NCBI RefSeq assembly: GCF_900156425.1
Contig: NZ_FTNO01000001.1
Span: forward strand, 1,798,001-1,862,000
From: Haladaptatus litoreus
GTDB lineage: Archaea > Halobacteriota > Halobacteria > Halobacteriales > Haladaptataceae
Direction of reading: 5' to 3'
Length of the DNA: 64,000 bases
Positions within the stretch are counted from its first letter, which is position 1; every line of letters begins with the position of its first letter. The notes beneath the pieces were generated by a model, which did no database searches, was not told the origin of the DNA, and saw nothing but the letters and a program-made list of their open reading frames with translations. Below are positions 52,647 to 61,623 of the stretch, in pieces. Position numbers and translations under genes: made by a program.

Positions 52647-53720
52647 ATGAGCGACCACGACGAGCGGGACGACGAACACGGCGACCATACCGGTCACGAA
52701 GAGAACGGGAACCACGATAGCCACGGAGAACATCACGTTCACCGCGAGGAGTTTCACCACGACCCCATCGCCCACGCGGAAGTTCGGGCCGGGATGACCG
52801 TCGGTGAACTCGCCGACGAGTACGGTTCCGCAGGCGTCGGCGCGGCGAACATCCACAAAGCCGTGGACATCTACGCCGAGATGCTGGGCGACGACGTAAC
52901 AAACTTTTTCGGCCTCGCTGGCGCGATGGTTCCGACCGGAATGCGCAAAATCGTGTCCGACCTCATCCGCGACGGTCACATCGACGCGCTGGTGACGACC
53001 GGCGCGAACCTCACCCACGACGCCATCGAGGGTATCGGCGGGAAACACCATCATGGAAGGGACGAGCGGGACGACAAGTCCATGCGCGAGCACGACGAGC
53101 AACTGCGCGACGAGGAGGTAGACCGAATCTACAACGTCTATCTTCCACAGGAGCATTTCGCTCTGTTCGAGTCTCACCTGCGCTCGGAAGTCTTCCCGAA
53201 CATCGAGGAGACGGTCAGCATCCAACGCATGACCGAAGAACTGGGTCGTGCGAACAGCGAGGTGAACGAACGCGAAGGAATCGAAGAGGACGCCGGAATC
53301 GCGGCGGCGGCCTACGAAAACGACGTTCCAATCTACTGCCCCGCAGTGCAGGACTCGGTGCTCGGCTTACAGGCGTGGATGTACTCCCAGACCACCGATT
53401 TCACGCTGGACGCGTTGAAGGACATGACCCACCTCACCGACCTCGCGTTCGAGGCCGACAAATCCGGCGCGATGGTCGTCGGCGGGGGCGTACCGAAAAA
53501 CTACGTTCTCCAGACCATGCTCGTCTCGCCCTCTGCCTACGATTACGGCGTTCAGTTGACGATGGATCCGCCACAGACCGGCGGCCTCTCGGGAGCTACA
53601 CTGGACGAAGCGCGCTCGTGGGGCAAACTGGAGAAGGCGGCTCGGAACGTCTCCGTATATGCGGACGCGACGATTACGCTTCCGTTGGTGGTGGCGGCGG
53701 CGCGCGAGCGGATTGAGTGA
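52647..53720 (+). CDS. dys: Deoxyhypusine synthase with His-rich N-terminal extension
   Basis: A 357-residue NAD-dependent enzyme that modifies eIF5A Lys36 with an aminobutyl (or agmatine-derived) group. The catalytic lysine K327 is in EARSWGKLEKAARN, and GAMVVGGGVPKNYVLQ near 272 and LTHDAIEGIGGKHH near 122 are the NAD/substrate regions. The first 40 residues are an unusual His/Asp/Glu-rich extension (HGDHTGHEENGNHDSHGEHH), which could bind metal. The ATG at 52647 is preceded by GGGAGGG at 52638-52644. Confidence 0.93.
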   Translation: MSDHDERDDEHGDHTGHEENGNHDSHGEHHVHREEFHHDPIAHAEVRAGMTVGELADEYGSAGVGAANIHKAVDIYAEMLGDDVTNFFGLAGAMVPTGMRKIVSDLIRDGHIDALVTTGANLTHDAIEGIGGKHHHGRDERDDKSMREHDEQLRDEEVDRIYNVYLPQEHFALFESHLRSEVFPNIEETVSIQRMTEELGRANSEVNEREGIEEDAGIAAAAYENDVPIYCPAVQDSVLGLQAWMYSQTTDFTLDALKDMTHLTDLAFEADKSGAMVVGGGVPKNYVLQTMLVSPSAYDYGVQLTMDPPQTGGLSGATLDEARSWGKLEKAARNVSVYADATITLPLVVAAARERIE

Positions 53721-53793
53721 AAATGAAAATCGTGGGGTAGCACGTTGGCCGCAATCCCAACACTTTTCATATTTCTATTAAATTATTTAAAAT

Positions 53794-54471
53794 ATGGCAT
53801 ATGCACAACTGACCCGTCGTGGTGCTATCGGGACGCTCAGTCAGGCGTTCGGATGGCTCGCCAGCAATCCGATTTTGATCGTCCTCGGATTCGTCCTCGG
53901 ACTTCTGAGCGGTTTCGGAGAGATGTTTCTCATACTCTCGCTCGTCGGGACGCTGTTCGGTATCTTCGTCGATGGTGTCGCGCACGTCTTCGCGGAGAAC
54001 GAAGCGTACGACGAGCGAACCGATTTCGGCGATGCCGCCTCACGAGTCGGGAGCAAGTATCTCACTCTGTTCGTGATGAGTATCGTCTACAGCATCATCG
54101 TCGTGATTGGTTTCATCTTCCTCATCATTCCGGGCATCTACTTGGCGCTCCGACTGTCGCTCGCGTTTCCAGCCTGCGTCATTGACGACAAAAATCTCAC
54201 CGAAAGTCTCGAAACCAGTTGGGAAGTCGCGCCCGGAAACCTGCTAAAACTCTTCGGTATCTCGCTGTTGGCAGTCATCATCGGATTCGGTGTCGGAATT
54301 GTGGGCATTATCGGCGGTGGCGACCTCGAACTCACCATCATCGGGCTTTCGGTTCTGCTCACGACGTTTCTCCACCCCGCGATTCAACTGGCGTATGCGC
54401 GTGTCTATCTCGAAAACAAACCGATGGAAGAGGAAGGAGACACGAACGAAACGGACTCGATGCACGTCTGA
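53794..54471 (+). CDS. Multi-pass membrane protein (DUF7847/GlpM-like type)
   Basis: A 225-residue protein with about six hydrophobic segments. IPGIYLALRLSLAFPACVIDDKNLTESLETSWEVAPGNLLKLFG near 115-155 is the characteristic region of haloarchaeal DUF7847-type proteins, related to bacterial membrane domains of glycerophosphodiesterase-like proteins. An acidic C-terminal tail is cytoplasmic or external. No partner gene indicates its role. TATTAAATTATTTAAAATATGG upstream provides a strong AT-rich promoter close to the ATG. Confidence 0.75.
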   Translation: MAYAQLTRRGAIGTLSQAFGWLASNPILIVLGFVLGLLSGFGEMFLILSLVGTLFGIFVDGVAHVFAENEAYDERTDFGDAASRVGSKYLTLFVMSIVYSIIVVIGFIFLIIPGIYLALRLSLAFPACVIDDKNLTESLETSWEVAPGNLLKLFGISLLAVIIGFGVGIVGIIGGGDLELTIIGLSVLLTTFLHPAIQLAYARVYLENKPMEEEGDTNETDSMHV

Positions 54472-54873
54472 GTTCGTCACGTTGGCGCGGACAGAGACAA
54501 TCGTTTTTTAGGAGCAGTACTGTAGTTGAACGTGGCCGATGACGAAAACAGGTGTTCCGAGCTAGTCTGGCGGCTGGTGGTGACGAACCCTATGAGTGCC
54601 GAGGCCAATCGATTACGAAAGCACGAGGCTACCGTTTCGAAACTGGTCGGGAGTGAGAAGCAAGAACATGGCACAGTACCGAGATAAAAGCTGTAGATAC
54701 TACGGAAGTCTCCGCTCGTTGTGCAAATAGAGCAGTATATCAACGTAAAACTGCCCATCAATAACCGAATGGCCATCTAACCACCTACAATCAGTACATT
54801 TGTACAGTAAGAATCGAATTTTGAGGACGAATGCGGAACCCTTAACCGTGTCCCCCATTTGTATTTAGTTGTA
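54472..54873. other. Gap between membrane protein and cold-shock gene
   Basis: About 400 bases. A 99-codon minus-strand frame here is poor in acidic residues and is not convincing. CCCTTAACCG about 35 bases before the cold-shock ATG may be part of its promoter. Nothing else is recognised. Confidence 0.3.
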
Positions 54874-55068
54874 ATGGCAAACGGTAACGTTGATTTCTTC
54901 AACGACACAGGCGGCTACGGTTTCATTTCGACTGAGGATGCTGACGACGACGTGTTCTTCCACATGGAAGACGTTGGCGGTGAAGATCTTACGGAAGGTA
55001 CGGAAATCGAATTCGACATCGAACAGGCACCAAAAGGACCACGCGCGACGAACGTCGTTCGTAGCTAA
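54874..55068 (+). CDS. cspA: Cold-shock domain protein
   Basis: A 64-residue single OB-fold RNA/DNA-binding protein. RNP1 is GGYGFIS near 13 and RNP2 VFFHMEDV near 27, with aromatic residues for stacking, and FDIEQAPKGPRATNV closes the barrel. Such proteins act as RNA chaperones. The acidic surface fits a halophile. The ATG at 54874 is preferred over an upstream in-frame codon at 54859. Confidence 0.93.
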   Translation: MANGNVDFFNDTGGYGFISTEDADDDVFFHMEDVGGEDLTEGTEIEFDIEQAPKGPRATNVVRS

Positions 55069-55173
55069 AAATTTCTCACAGTCGCCAGAAGGCGATATAG
55101 CGTAACCTCGTTTCTTTCAGCGTACTACGTCTCCGAGAGCATTCGCTTCGCAACGAAATTCCGTAATCCGTAG

Positions 55174-57021
55174 TTAGCCGTCGGTTCGTGCGTGGGCGGC
55201 GTCGAACTCGACGCCGCCTACCTCGAATCTGGCACCACCGTCGGACGATTCGGTAATGGTTAGGTTCCAACCGTGTGCGTCGATGATTTCGTGAACGATT
55301 GCGAGTCCGAATCCGGTTCCATTGCCGTTGGAATAGCCGCGTTCGAAGGCGTCCGCCCGGTGCTCCGGGTCGATGCCGGAACCGGAGTCTGCAACGTAAA
55401 AGCCGTCTTCGAGCGTTCCGATACGGACGCGAACATCGGTGCCGCCGTGTTCGATTGCGTTGCGAAACAGGTTCTCGAACGCGGCTTGCAGTCGGTCTTC
55501 GTCGGCCGAAATCACAGCCTCCCCGTCCTCGATTTGAAAGGTCGCGTCGGCCGTCTCGGTCTGTCCCCACGCCCGAGTTCCGACCGTTTCGAGCGATATC
55601 GGCGTCCGGTCGTTGCAGGGCTGACCCCCCCGAGCTATCGAGAGCAGATTCTGTATCATCGTCTCCATTCGGTCGTGCGCCTGCTCGACCTCGTCGAGAT
55701 TCCCCTCGACACCGTTCCGGCGAACCTCTCCGAGATACATTTGTGCGATTCCGAGCGGATTTCGGAGGTCGTGGGAGACGATGTCCGCGAACTGCTCTAA
55801 TTTCTCCTCGCGCTCCTTTCGCTCCGTGATGTCGAAGTACAGTTCGAGGCGGCCACCGGCGTACTTTCCGGATTCGATTGGCTGACTTCGGTGCTGAAGA
55901 TACCGTTCGTCACGACCCTTGTCCGGCAATACGTGTACCTGAAACTCCCCGACGGATTCGTTGCCTTCGTACGCGTCGCTGGTCTGTTCCGCGAACGTCT
56001 CCGGTTCCGCGAGTCGGTATTTTAGAACCTCGCCGACGAGTTCGGTCATGCCTCGTCCCTCGACGGCGATATCTTCGAGTCCGAAGTAGCGTTCGGTCGC
56101 CTGATTGATCCACGCGATGTCGAACGACGAATCGAGGATGAAGACACCGACCTCGGATTCCCCGAAAACGTCCTCCACGACCGAACGGTAGTATTCGACC
56201 AACTCCTTTCGCTCCTTTCGTTCCGTGATATCTCTGATAGTACAGACGAGACCGCCATCCGCCGTCGTCGAAAGCGAGTGGTTTTCGAGGAACGTGCTAC
56301 CGTCCCGGCGCAGTCCCTCGGTTTTGCCCGACCACGTCCCTTCTTCGTAGAGAAGCGGAAGAACGTCGTCTTGCACCCGCTCCACCTCGTGGTCTGCGTA
56401 CTTTTGCATCCACGTCATTCCGAGCATCTCGTCGGAGTCGTAGTCGTGAAGGTCGGCGTACGCTTGGTTGACGTAGATGAACTCGCCGTCGTCGTCGAGC
56501 AGAGCGATTCCTTCCTGTGCCGTTTCCAGCGCGCGGTAGATGCGGTGGAACTCGTTCTGTCGTGATAGACGCCCGGTTCGTCCGTTCCTTTGGTGGTCGA
56601 CCGCCGCCCGAATCCGGTGGGCGAGAAGGCCGATGCCGTCGCCGGAGGGATGGTGGACATAGTCGGTCGCGCCCGCAGAGAGTGCTTTCTCGGCGAGTCC
56701 TTCGACCGTCTGATCGGAAACGAGGATGAAAGGGAGTGCCGGAGACGTACGCTTGATGCTGGCGAGAACTTCGAGTCCGTCACCGTGGTCAAGTCGGTAT
56801 TCGCTAACGAAACAATCGACGGTGTTTGCGCCGACTCGGTCGAGACCGTCGTCGGCGCTCACCGTCGTCACGCAGAACTGGTGGTGGTTCCCAAGAGCAG
56901 TGGCCATCTCAGAATCATCTCCACTGCCGGTTACGAACAGCACGCGAATAGCCCTCCGCTCGACCTCGGCCGAGGTTACACCGGAACTCGGCTCTTTCGA
57001 CAGTCCCCGTTGGTCAGCCAT
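55174..57021 (-). CDS. PAS-domain sensor histidine kinase with degenerate receiver-like domain
   Basis: A 615-residue soluble signalling kinase. Residues 24-140 resemble a receiver domain, but the phospho-acceptor Asp is Glu (DCFVSEYRLDHGDG near 72). Two PAS domains follow, about 155-270 and 275-395. The phospho-accepting His is in FADIVSHDLRNPLG near 425. HATPase boxes are NLFRNAIEHGG (N), DSGSGIDPEHR (G1) and GTGFGLAIVHEI (G2). No membrane segment is present, so the signal is cytoplasmic. TTATATACC about 33-41 bases upstream is a likely TATA box. A perfect 11-bp hairpin lies near the 3' end. Confidence 0.92.
   Translation of the reverse strand: MADQRGLSKEPSSGVTSAEVERRAIRVLFVTGSGDDSEMATALGNHHQFCVTTVSADDGLDRVGANTVDCFVSEYRLDHGDGLEVLASIKRTSPALPFILVSDQTVEGLAEKALSAGATDYVHHPSGDGIGLLAHRIRAAVDHQRNGRTGRLSRQNEFHRIYRALETAQEGIALLDDDGEFIYVNQAYADLHDYDSDEMLGMTWMQKYADHEVERVQDDVLPLLYEEGTWSGKTEGLRRDGSTFLENHSLSTTADGGLVCTIRDITERKERKELVEYYRSVVEDVFGESEVGVFILDSSFDIAWINQATERYFGLEDIAVEGRGMTELVGEVLKYRLAEPETFAEQTSDAYEGNESVGEFQVHVLPDKGRDERYLQHRSQPIESGKYAGGRLELYFDITERKEREEKLEQFADIVSHDLRNPLGIAQMYLGEVRRNGVEGNLDEVEQAHDRMETMIQNLLSIARGGQPCNDRTPISLETVGTRAWGQTETADATFQIEDGEAVISADEDRLQAAFENLFRNAIEHGGTDVRVRIGTLEDGFYVADSGSGIDPEHRADAFERGYSNGNGTGFGLAIVHEIIDAHGWNLTITESSDGGARFEVGGVEFDAAHARTDG
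55195..55218. repeat. Perfect 11-bp hairpin in histidine kinase 3' end
   Basis: GGCGGCGTCGA-AC-TCGACGCCGCC. It is in the coding region for GGVEFDA. Confidence 0.65.
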
Positions 57022-57134
57022 AAACTAACAAATAATTCGAGAGCAAAAAGACTAGGTATATAATCCGAATTCGGGGCGGAGTTCGATGAGGGTGGAGATA
57101 GCTCCGAGAAGTTTCAGTCGTTTTCGAGTCGGTT

Positions 57135-57251
57135 ATGCAGTGGCTGATGGCGCGACAACTTCGGAAAGAACTCCGAGAACTGAAATCAGTGCTGGAGGCG
57201 GGTGACAACCCGGTTTCGGAGGCAAATCAGGCAGGGCCTTCTGGGGCGTGA
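57135..57251 (+). CDS. Possible 38-residue helical peptide
   Basis: MQWLMARQLRKELRELK, then SVLEAGDNPVSEANQAGPSGA. It has an amphipathic, charged helix followed by a small-residue tail and lies alone in the 394-base gap (57022-57415) between histidine kinase and PEP carboxykinase. No Shine-Dalgarno site is obvious. Composition is protein-like, but the length makes it uncertain. Confidence 0.3.
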   Translation: MQWLMARQLRKELRELKSVLEAGDNPVSEANQAGPSGA

Positions 57252-57379
57252 AAATCGTGAAACCGAGTCGATATGATTGCGTCCGTGCGGCAAAAATCCA
57301 CAAATGTTTACTCACTTCCGAAATCCAAAATCCGCTAAAAAGTGTGTTATGACACCACTAAGGCGGAGATAAACCGTGC

Positions 57380-57389
57380 ATAATTATAG
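57380..57389 (+). promoter_or_regulatory. TATA box for PEP carboxykinase
   Basis: ATAATTATAG lies 27-36 bases before the ATG at 57416. Confidence 0.5.
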
Positions 57390-57415
57390 TCGTCTATGTC
57401 GGCCTCATTAGTACG

Positions 57416-58930
57416 ATGTCAGACAGTGGGCAGGCAGTCCGACCCCTGAAAGAGACGCTCCCTAATCCGGTAGAGGCAGACAATGTACTCTACAATCCGT
57501 CACTCGAAGAGCTACGCGAATTTTCGCGCGAGCTCGAGACCACGGCGGAGTTCGGTTCCCCGTCCTACGTGAGCAGAGAACGCTCACGCAATTCGGATAA
57601 AACGAAAAACGCGATAGACCACGCATTTGGCCCGGAGGATTACGGACACATACAAGACGCACTCGACTACGCACAGGAAGAAGAAATCCTCTGTATCGAC
57701 CGGCAGATGGGCCGCCACGCCGAGCACTCCTACCGATGCAGATTGTACGTCCCGAAGGAGTACGGTCGCATCGCCCTCGCGTGGGCGAAATTGTTCGAAC
57801 CCGTCGAGGGTGAGGGCGAACCGGATTTCGTCACCGTGCAGATTCCCGACTGGGACGAAATCGCGGTTCGAATCCTTCCCGAAGAAGGCCTCACTGCGGT
57901 TCTCGGAAGCGACTACACCGGTGAAGCCAAGAAGTCGTTCCTCCGCTTGTTCATGTTCCACGCCAAGCGAAAGGGCGGCCTCGGCCTCCACGCGGGGAGT
58001 AAGCGCGTCACGCTCCGCGACGACGACGATAACCTCCAAAACGTCGGGCAGGCGTTCCTCGGACTCTCCGCGACCGGCAAATCGACGCTGACCGCCCACG
58101 GCCTCTGGCTTGACGAAGACGAGGGCGAGACGGCGACGATGCTCCAAGACGACGTGTGCGCCCTCCTCCCGGACGGCTCCATCGCGGGGAGTGAAGGCAA
58201 CGGTCTGTACGTCAAAACCATCGGACTGGACGCTGACGAACAGCCAGCCATGTACGACGCCGTGACCCACGACTCCGCCGTCCTCGAAAACGTGGATGTG
58301 GCAGACGATGGCACCGTGGACTTCGACAGCGACCGCCACACCGCAAACGGTCGGGCAATTATCCTCCGCGACTATCTCTCGTCTTCAGGTGAGGACATCG
58401 ACCTCGATAGGGTTGACCAAGTGTTCTTCATCACCCGCAATCCCGTCATGCCGCCGGTCGCCAAACTCACTTCGGAAGAGGCCGCCGTGGCGTTCATGCT
58501 CGGCGAGTCCATCGAAACCAGTGCTGGCGACCCGTCGAAGGCTGGCGAATCCATCCGCGTGGTCGGCACCAACCCATTCATCGTCGGGTCGAAAGGCGAG
58601 GAAGGAAACCGCTTCCGCGAACTCATCGACGACCTCGGTGTGGACTGTTTCGTCCTCAACACGGGCCATCTGGGCGGCAAGGACATCGGCGTTACGGAGT
58701 CGGTGACACTTCTCCGAGAAATCGCCCGTGACACCGTCGAGTGGACGACGGACGACGCGACGGGACTCACGGTTCCGAGTTCGGTGCCCGGCATCGACAT
58801 CGAGGAGTTCGGCGTCGCCGACAACGTCACTGACTACGAGGCCGAACTGGAGAACCTCCGCACCGAACGGCAGGTACATCTCGACACGTTCGACGACTTG
58901 GACGAAGACATCAGAGACTCGGTTTACTGA
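57416..58930 (+). CDS. pckA: Phosphoenolpyruvate carboxykinase (ATP-type)
   Basis: A 504-residue enzyme converting oxaloacetate and ATP to PEP, CO2 and ADP, the entry to gluconeogenesis. The kinase P-loop is GLSATGKSTLT near 221, the metal-binding LQDDVCALLPDGS near 243, and RAIILRDYL and FFITRNPVMPPVAKL follow near 305-345. The length is normal for the ATP-dependent class. It has its own promoter and may be controlled by carbon source together with the malic enzyme at 27 kb. Confidence 0.93.
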   Translation: MSDSGQAVRPLKETLPNPVEADNVLYNPSLEELREFSRELETTAEFGSPSYVSRERSRNSDKTKNAIDHAFGPEDYGHIQDALDYAQEEEILCIDRQMGRHAEHSYRCRLYVPKEYGRIALAWAKLFEPVEGEGEPDFVTVQIPDWDEIAVRILPEEGLTAVLGSDYTGEAKKSFLRLFMFHAKRKGGLGLHAGSKRVTLRDDDDNLQNVGQAFLGLSATGKSTLTAHGLWLDEDEGETATMLQDDVCALLPDGSIAGSEGNGLYVKTIGLDADEQPAMYDAVTHDSAVLENVDVADDGTVDFDSDRHTANGRAIILRDYLSSSGEDIDLDRVDQVFFITRNPVMPPVAKLTSEEAAVAFMLGESIETSAGDPSKAGESIRVVGTNPFIVGSKGEEGNRFRELIDDLGVDCFVLNTGHLGGKDIGVTESVTLLREIARDTVEWTTDDATGLTVPSSVPGIDIEEFGVADNVTDYEAELENLRTERQVHLDTFDDLDEDIRDSVY

Positions 58931-59029
58931 ACTGCCCGTTCGCAGATTTTTGCGGTAAAATCGGTCTTTTGGATTGTTTTGCGAATAAAAGAAGCGAAAG
59001 AACGGTAGTCGCTTGTCCGAGCAGACCTG

Positions 59030-59524
59030 CTATTCCGAATCGAGACTGTCCATCGCCGTCTCGAAATCCAACTCGGTGTCCACGGGTTCCGTGAAGACGA
59101 GTCGGTATCCGTCGGGGTCTGCGAGCGTTATTTGCCGCGTGTTCCACGGCGTTGCTTCGGGGCCACTCACGACGGTTGCATCGTGCGATTGCGTCCGTTC
59201 GAACACGTCGTCCACCGTCTCGTTTTCTACGTTGAGGGTGAGCGACAGTCCGTTCCCGGCCAGTTCGGACGTCGCTTGTGCAGCCTGCTCCGGACGTTCG
59301 GATTCGTCGGCGGGAACGAGCATCACGTCCGCGTACTTACGATAGCGGAGGTGAGCGATGCCCGGCAGTGGTGCGACTTCTCGGAATCCGGCGACTTCTC
59401 GATACCAATCGGTCGAATCCTCCATGTCGGTCACCTCCATTCGGGCGAACATTGGCATCGGGTAGATGTCAATGTCGTTCGATTGCGATTCTGTATCCGT
59501 CGGTTCGTCGTTTGGTGTCGGCAT
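59030..59524 (-). CDS. Glyoxalase/VOC-superfamily protein
   Basis: A 164-residue protein with two vicinal-oxygen-chelate beta-alpha-beta-beta-beta units. Recognisable elements are MFARMEVTDMEDSTDWYREVAGFREVA near 26 and NTRQITLADPDGYRLVFTEPV near 124. Possible metal ligands are not complete by eye (no clear His in strand 1), so it may be a binding protein rather than an enzyme. The ATG at 59524 is chosen. Confidence 0.82.
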   Translation of the reverse strand: MPTPNDEPTDTESQSNDIDIYPMPMFARMEVTDMEDSTDWYREVAGFREVAPLPGIAHLRYRKYADVMLVPADESERPEQAAQATSELAGNGLSLTLNVENETVDDVFERTQSHDATVVSGPEATPWNTRQITLADPDGYRLVFTEPVDTELDFETAMDSLDSE

Positions 59525-59702
59525 CTGTTGTGAATTGTGGAGCGTCGTCACTACGCAATGCGTAGGAGCAGTTCCGAAAGCAGTGGCTCGACCCACACCG
59601 AGTGGCGTACTCGGTGCAGAGCGAACGGAAACGAAAGAGACGGCGTTAAATCGCCATGGTACCGGTGTGTACGGAAAATATCGTATTTAACTGTTTTGCC
59701 GG

Positions 59703-60971
59703 ATGACTGACCATCCGAGAATCGACTATTGTCTTCCACCCCGTCTATGGCATATGAACGTCCACTTCGAGGACACGACCTTCGACTACCAGACGCTCAG
59801 GGCGATGAGTTACGCCACCTACGGCGGGGCCGAACCGGGCGAATGTCTGACCACGGTCGAAAACATCGGTGAGGGAAATTTCGAAGAGTGGTTCACCGAA
59901 TGGCGACGAACCGCCGACCGGGTCGCCGAAACGGCCCGTGATGCACTCGACGGAGAACACCACGAAACCGCGCGAGGAGCGTTCTTTCGGGCACACAACT
60001 ACTATCGAACAGCGGAGTTCTTCCTCGATTCGGACGACCCGAGACGACGTCCGACGTACGAGCGAAGCAGGGAGACGTTCAGGAGTGCGCTCGACCTGCT
60101 CGACAATCCTGTCGAGCAGGTCGAAATACCCTACGAAGATACCACCCTGCCGGGATACTGGTTCTCGCCCGAAACGGGCGGTGACGACGGTGATGACTCT
60201 TCCGAACAATCGTGTCCGACCGTCGTCTGCCTCGGCGGGTTCGACTCGATTGCCGAGGAACTGTACTTCCTCTGTGGCGTCCCGTCGGCGCTCTCCCGCG
60301 GCTATTCCTGCCTCGTCTTCGACGGGCCGGGACAGGGCGCGCCGCTTCGGGTCGCGGGACTTCGGGCACGTCCGGACTGGGAAGCGGTCGTCGGCCCCGT
60401 CCTCGATTTTCTCGAAGGGAAATCCGCCGTGGACGAAACCCGAATCGCTCTCCTCGGCGCGAGCATGGGCGGGTACTACGCACCCCGGGCCGCGGCGTTC
60501 GACGAGAGGGTGTCGGCCTGTATCGCGTTCGACCACTGCTTCGACCTGTGGTCTGCGTCGGCCCACGGACAGGAGCGAATCGCCGAGCTCATCGACTACG
60601 CCCCCGGCGTGGTCGTGAACGCATTAGCCGAACTCGGCGCGCGGTTCGACCCCGGCGCACGCTGGCAGTTGCAGAACTCCAGTTGGGTGTTCGGCACCGA
60701 CGCCGCAAGCCTCCGTCGGACACTTCGGGAGTATTCGCTCCGCGACGTTGCAGACCGGATTACTTGTCCGACGCTCGCGCTGGCAGGCGAGGACGACCAC
60801 CTGATTCCGCTGCCACTCGTTTACGAGTTCGTTGACGCTGTGAGCGGGCCGACGACGCTTCGCGTATTCACGGCGGAAGAAGGCGCAGGTGAGCACTGTC
60901 AACTCGGGAACCTTTCGTTAGCTCACGGGGAAATCTACGATTGGTTGGACGAGCGTTTTTCCGACGTGTAG
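59703..60971 (+). CDS. Alpha/beta hydrolase (DHPON-hydrolase-like)
   Basis: A 422-residue hydrolase with an N-terminal helical lid domain (about residues 1-135) and an alpha/beta hydrolase core. The nucleophile is Ser in LLGASMGGYY near 256, the acid Asp in AGEDDHLIPL near 362, the His in EGAGEHCQLG near 400. The arrangement resembles 2,6-dihydropseudooxynicotine hydrolase and related C-C or ester hydrolases, but the substrate is unknown. TATTTAA at 59684-59690 is the promoter. A perfect 15-bp hairpin lies in the codons around LLDNPVEQ. Confidence 0.85.
   Translation: MTDHPRIDYCLPPRLWHMNVHFEDTTFDYQTLRAMSYATYGGAEPGECLTTVENIGEGNFEEWFTEWRRTADRVAETARDALDGEHHETARGAFFRAHNYYRTAEFFLDSDDPRRRPTYERSRETFRSALDLLDNPVEQVEIPYEDTTLPGYWFSPETGGDDGDDSSEQSCPTVVCLGGFDSIAEELYFLCGVPSALSRGYSCLVFDGPGQGAPLRVAGLRARPDWEAVVGPVLDFLEGKSAVDETRIALLGASMGGYYAPRAAAFDERVSACIAFDHCFDLWSASAHGQERIAELIDYAPGVVVNALAELGARFDPGARWQLQNSSWVFGTDAASLRRTLREYSLRDVADRITCPTLALAGEDDHLIPLPLVYEFVDAVSGPTTLRVFTAEEGAGEHCQLGNLSLAHGEIYDWLDERFSDV
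60091..60124. repeat. Perfect 15-bp hairpin inside alpha/beta hydrolase gene
   Basis: TCGACCTGCTCGACA-ATCC-TGTCGAGCAGGTCGA, the longest looped hairpin found in coding sequence. Confidence 0.85.
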
Positions 60972-61030
60972 CGCCACTCACATGCAGACCCCATTTCGGG
61001 AGGGGTCCACAAACCGATGGGGGACGACCG

Positions 61031-61483
61031 TCAGTCGGCGTTCGCCTCCCGAACAAGTGCGTCGAGCGGCGGCAACACGTCGAGTTGCTGTAACAGGCCA
61101 ACCGTATCGTAGTTCGTCCACATTTCGGCGATTTTCCCGTCCTCAACGCGATACATCTCCATTCCGGAGACGGTTACCTGCTCGCCGGTCGGTTCGATAT
61201 CCATGAGTTCGCCCTCGTGAGTGCCGCGAGCCGTGTACCGAACCGATACGAAGTCGTCTTCGGCAACCTCCTTTTCGACCGTGTACTCGGCGTCGGGAAA
61301 GGCCCGACGGTACGTTTCGACGTACTCACGGTAGTCATCCCGTCCCCCTTCTTCGTCCGGTGACGACGGGTCGTGAAGGACGAAATCCTCATGGAATATC
61401 TCGTTGATGACTTCGATGTTCCCCTCCGACCAGATTTCCTCAGCGTCGCGCCGAACGAGTTCCGTGTTCGATTCCATGGTCAT
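61031..61483 (-). CDS. SnoaL-like ester cyclase family protein
   Basis: A 150-residue cone-shaped NTF2-like fold. It opens NTELVRRDAEEIWSEGNIEVINEIFHEDFVLHDPSSPD, a typical SnoaL pattern, and closes YRVEDGKIAEMWTNYDTVGLLQQL. Members hydrate or cyclise polyketide intermediates or have unknown roles, and no polyketide genes are here. GGAAGGGG about ten bases upstream favours the ATG at 61483; another is at 61477. Confidence 0.85.
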   Translation of the reverse strand: MTMESNTELVRRDAEEIWSEGNIEVINEIFHEDFVLHDPSSPDEEGGRDDYREYVETYRRAFPDAEYTVEKEVAEDDFVSVRYTARGTHEGELMDIEPTGEQVTVSGMEMYRVEDGKIAEMWTNYDTVGLLQQLDVLPPLDALVREANAD

Positions 61484-61623
61484 TCTATCCCCTTCCAGAA
61501 TCGACGGGCAGTCTAATCAAACGTCGGGCCGATGCACACCGGGCACGGGTTCGGCGGCCATACAGGTCGCGCGACCGAAACGTTCTTCTCAGTGGTCGAA
61601 TAAGTTCGCGCTCCCGTTCAAAG

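Noticed and set aside
54477-54776. 99-codon minus-strand frame
   Set aside because: Ser/Cys/Phe-rich and almost without acidic residues, unlike genes here; no family.
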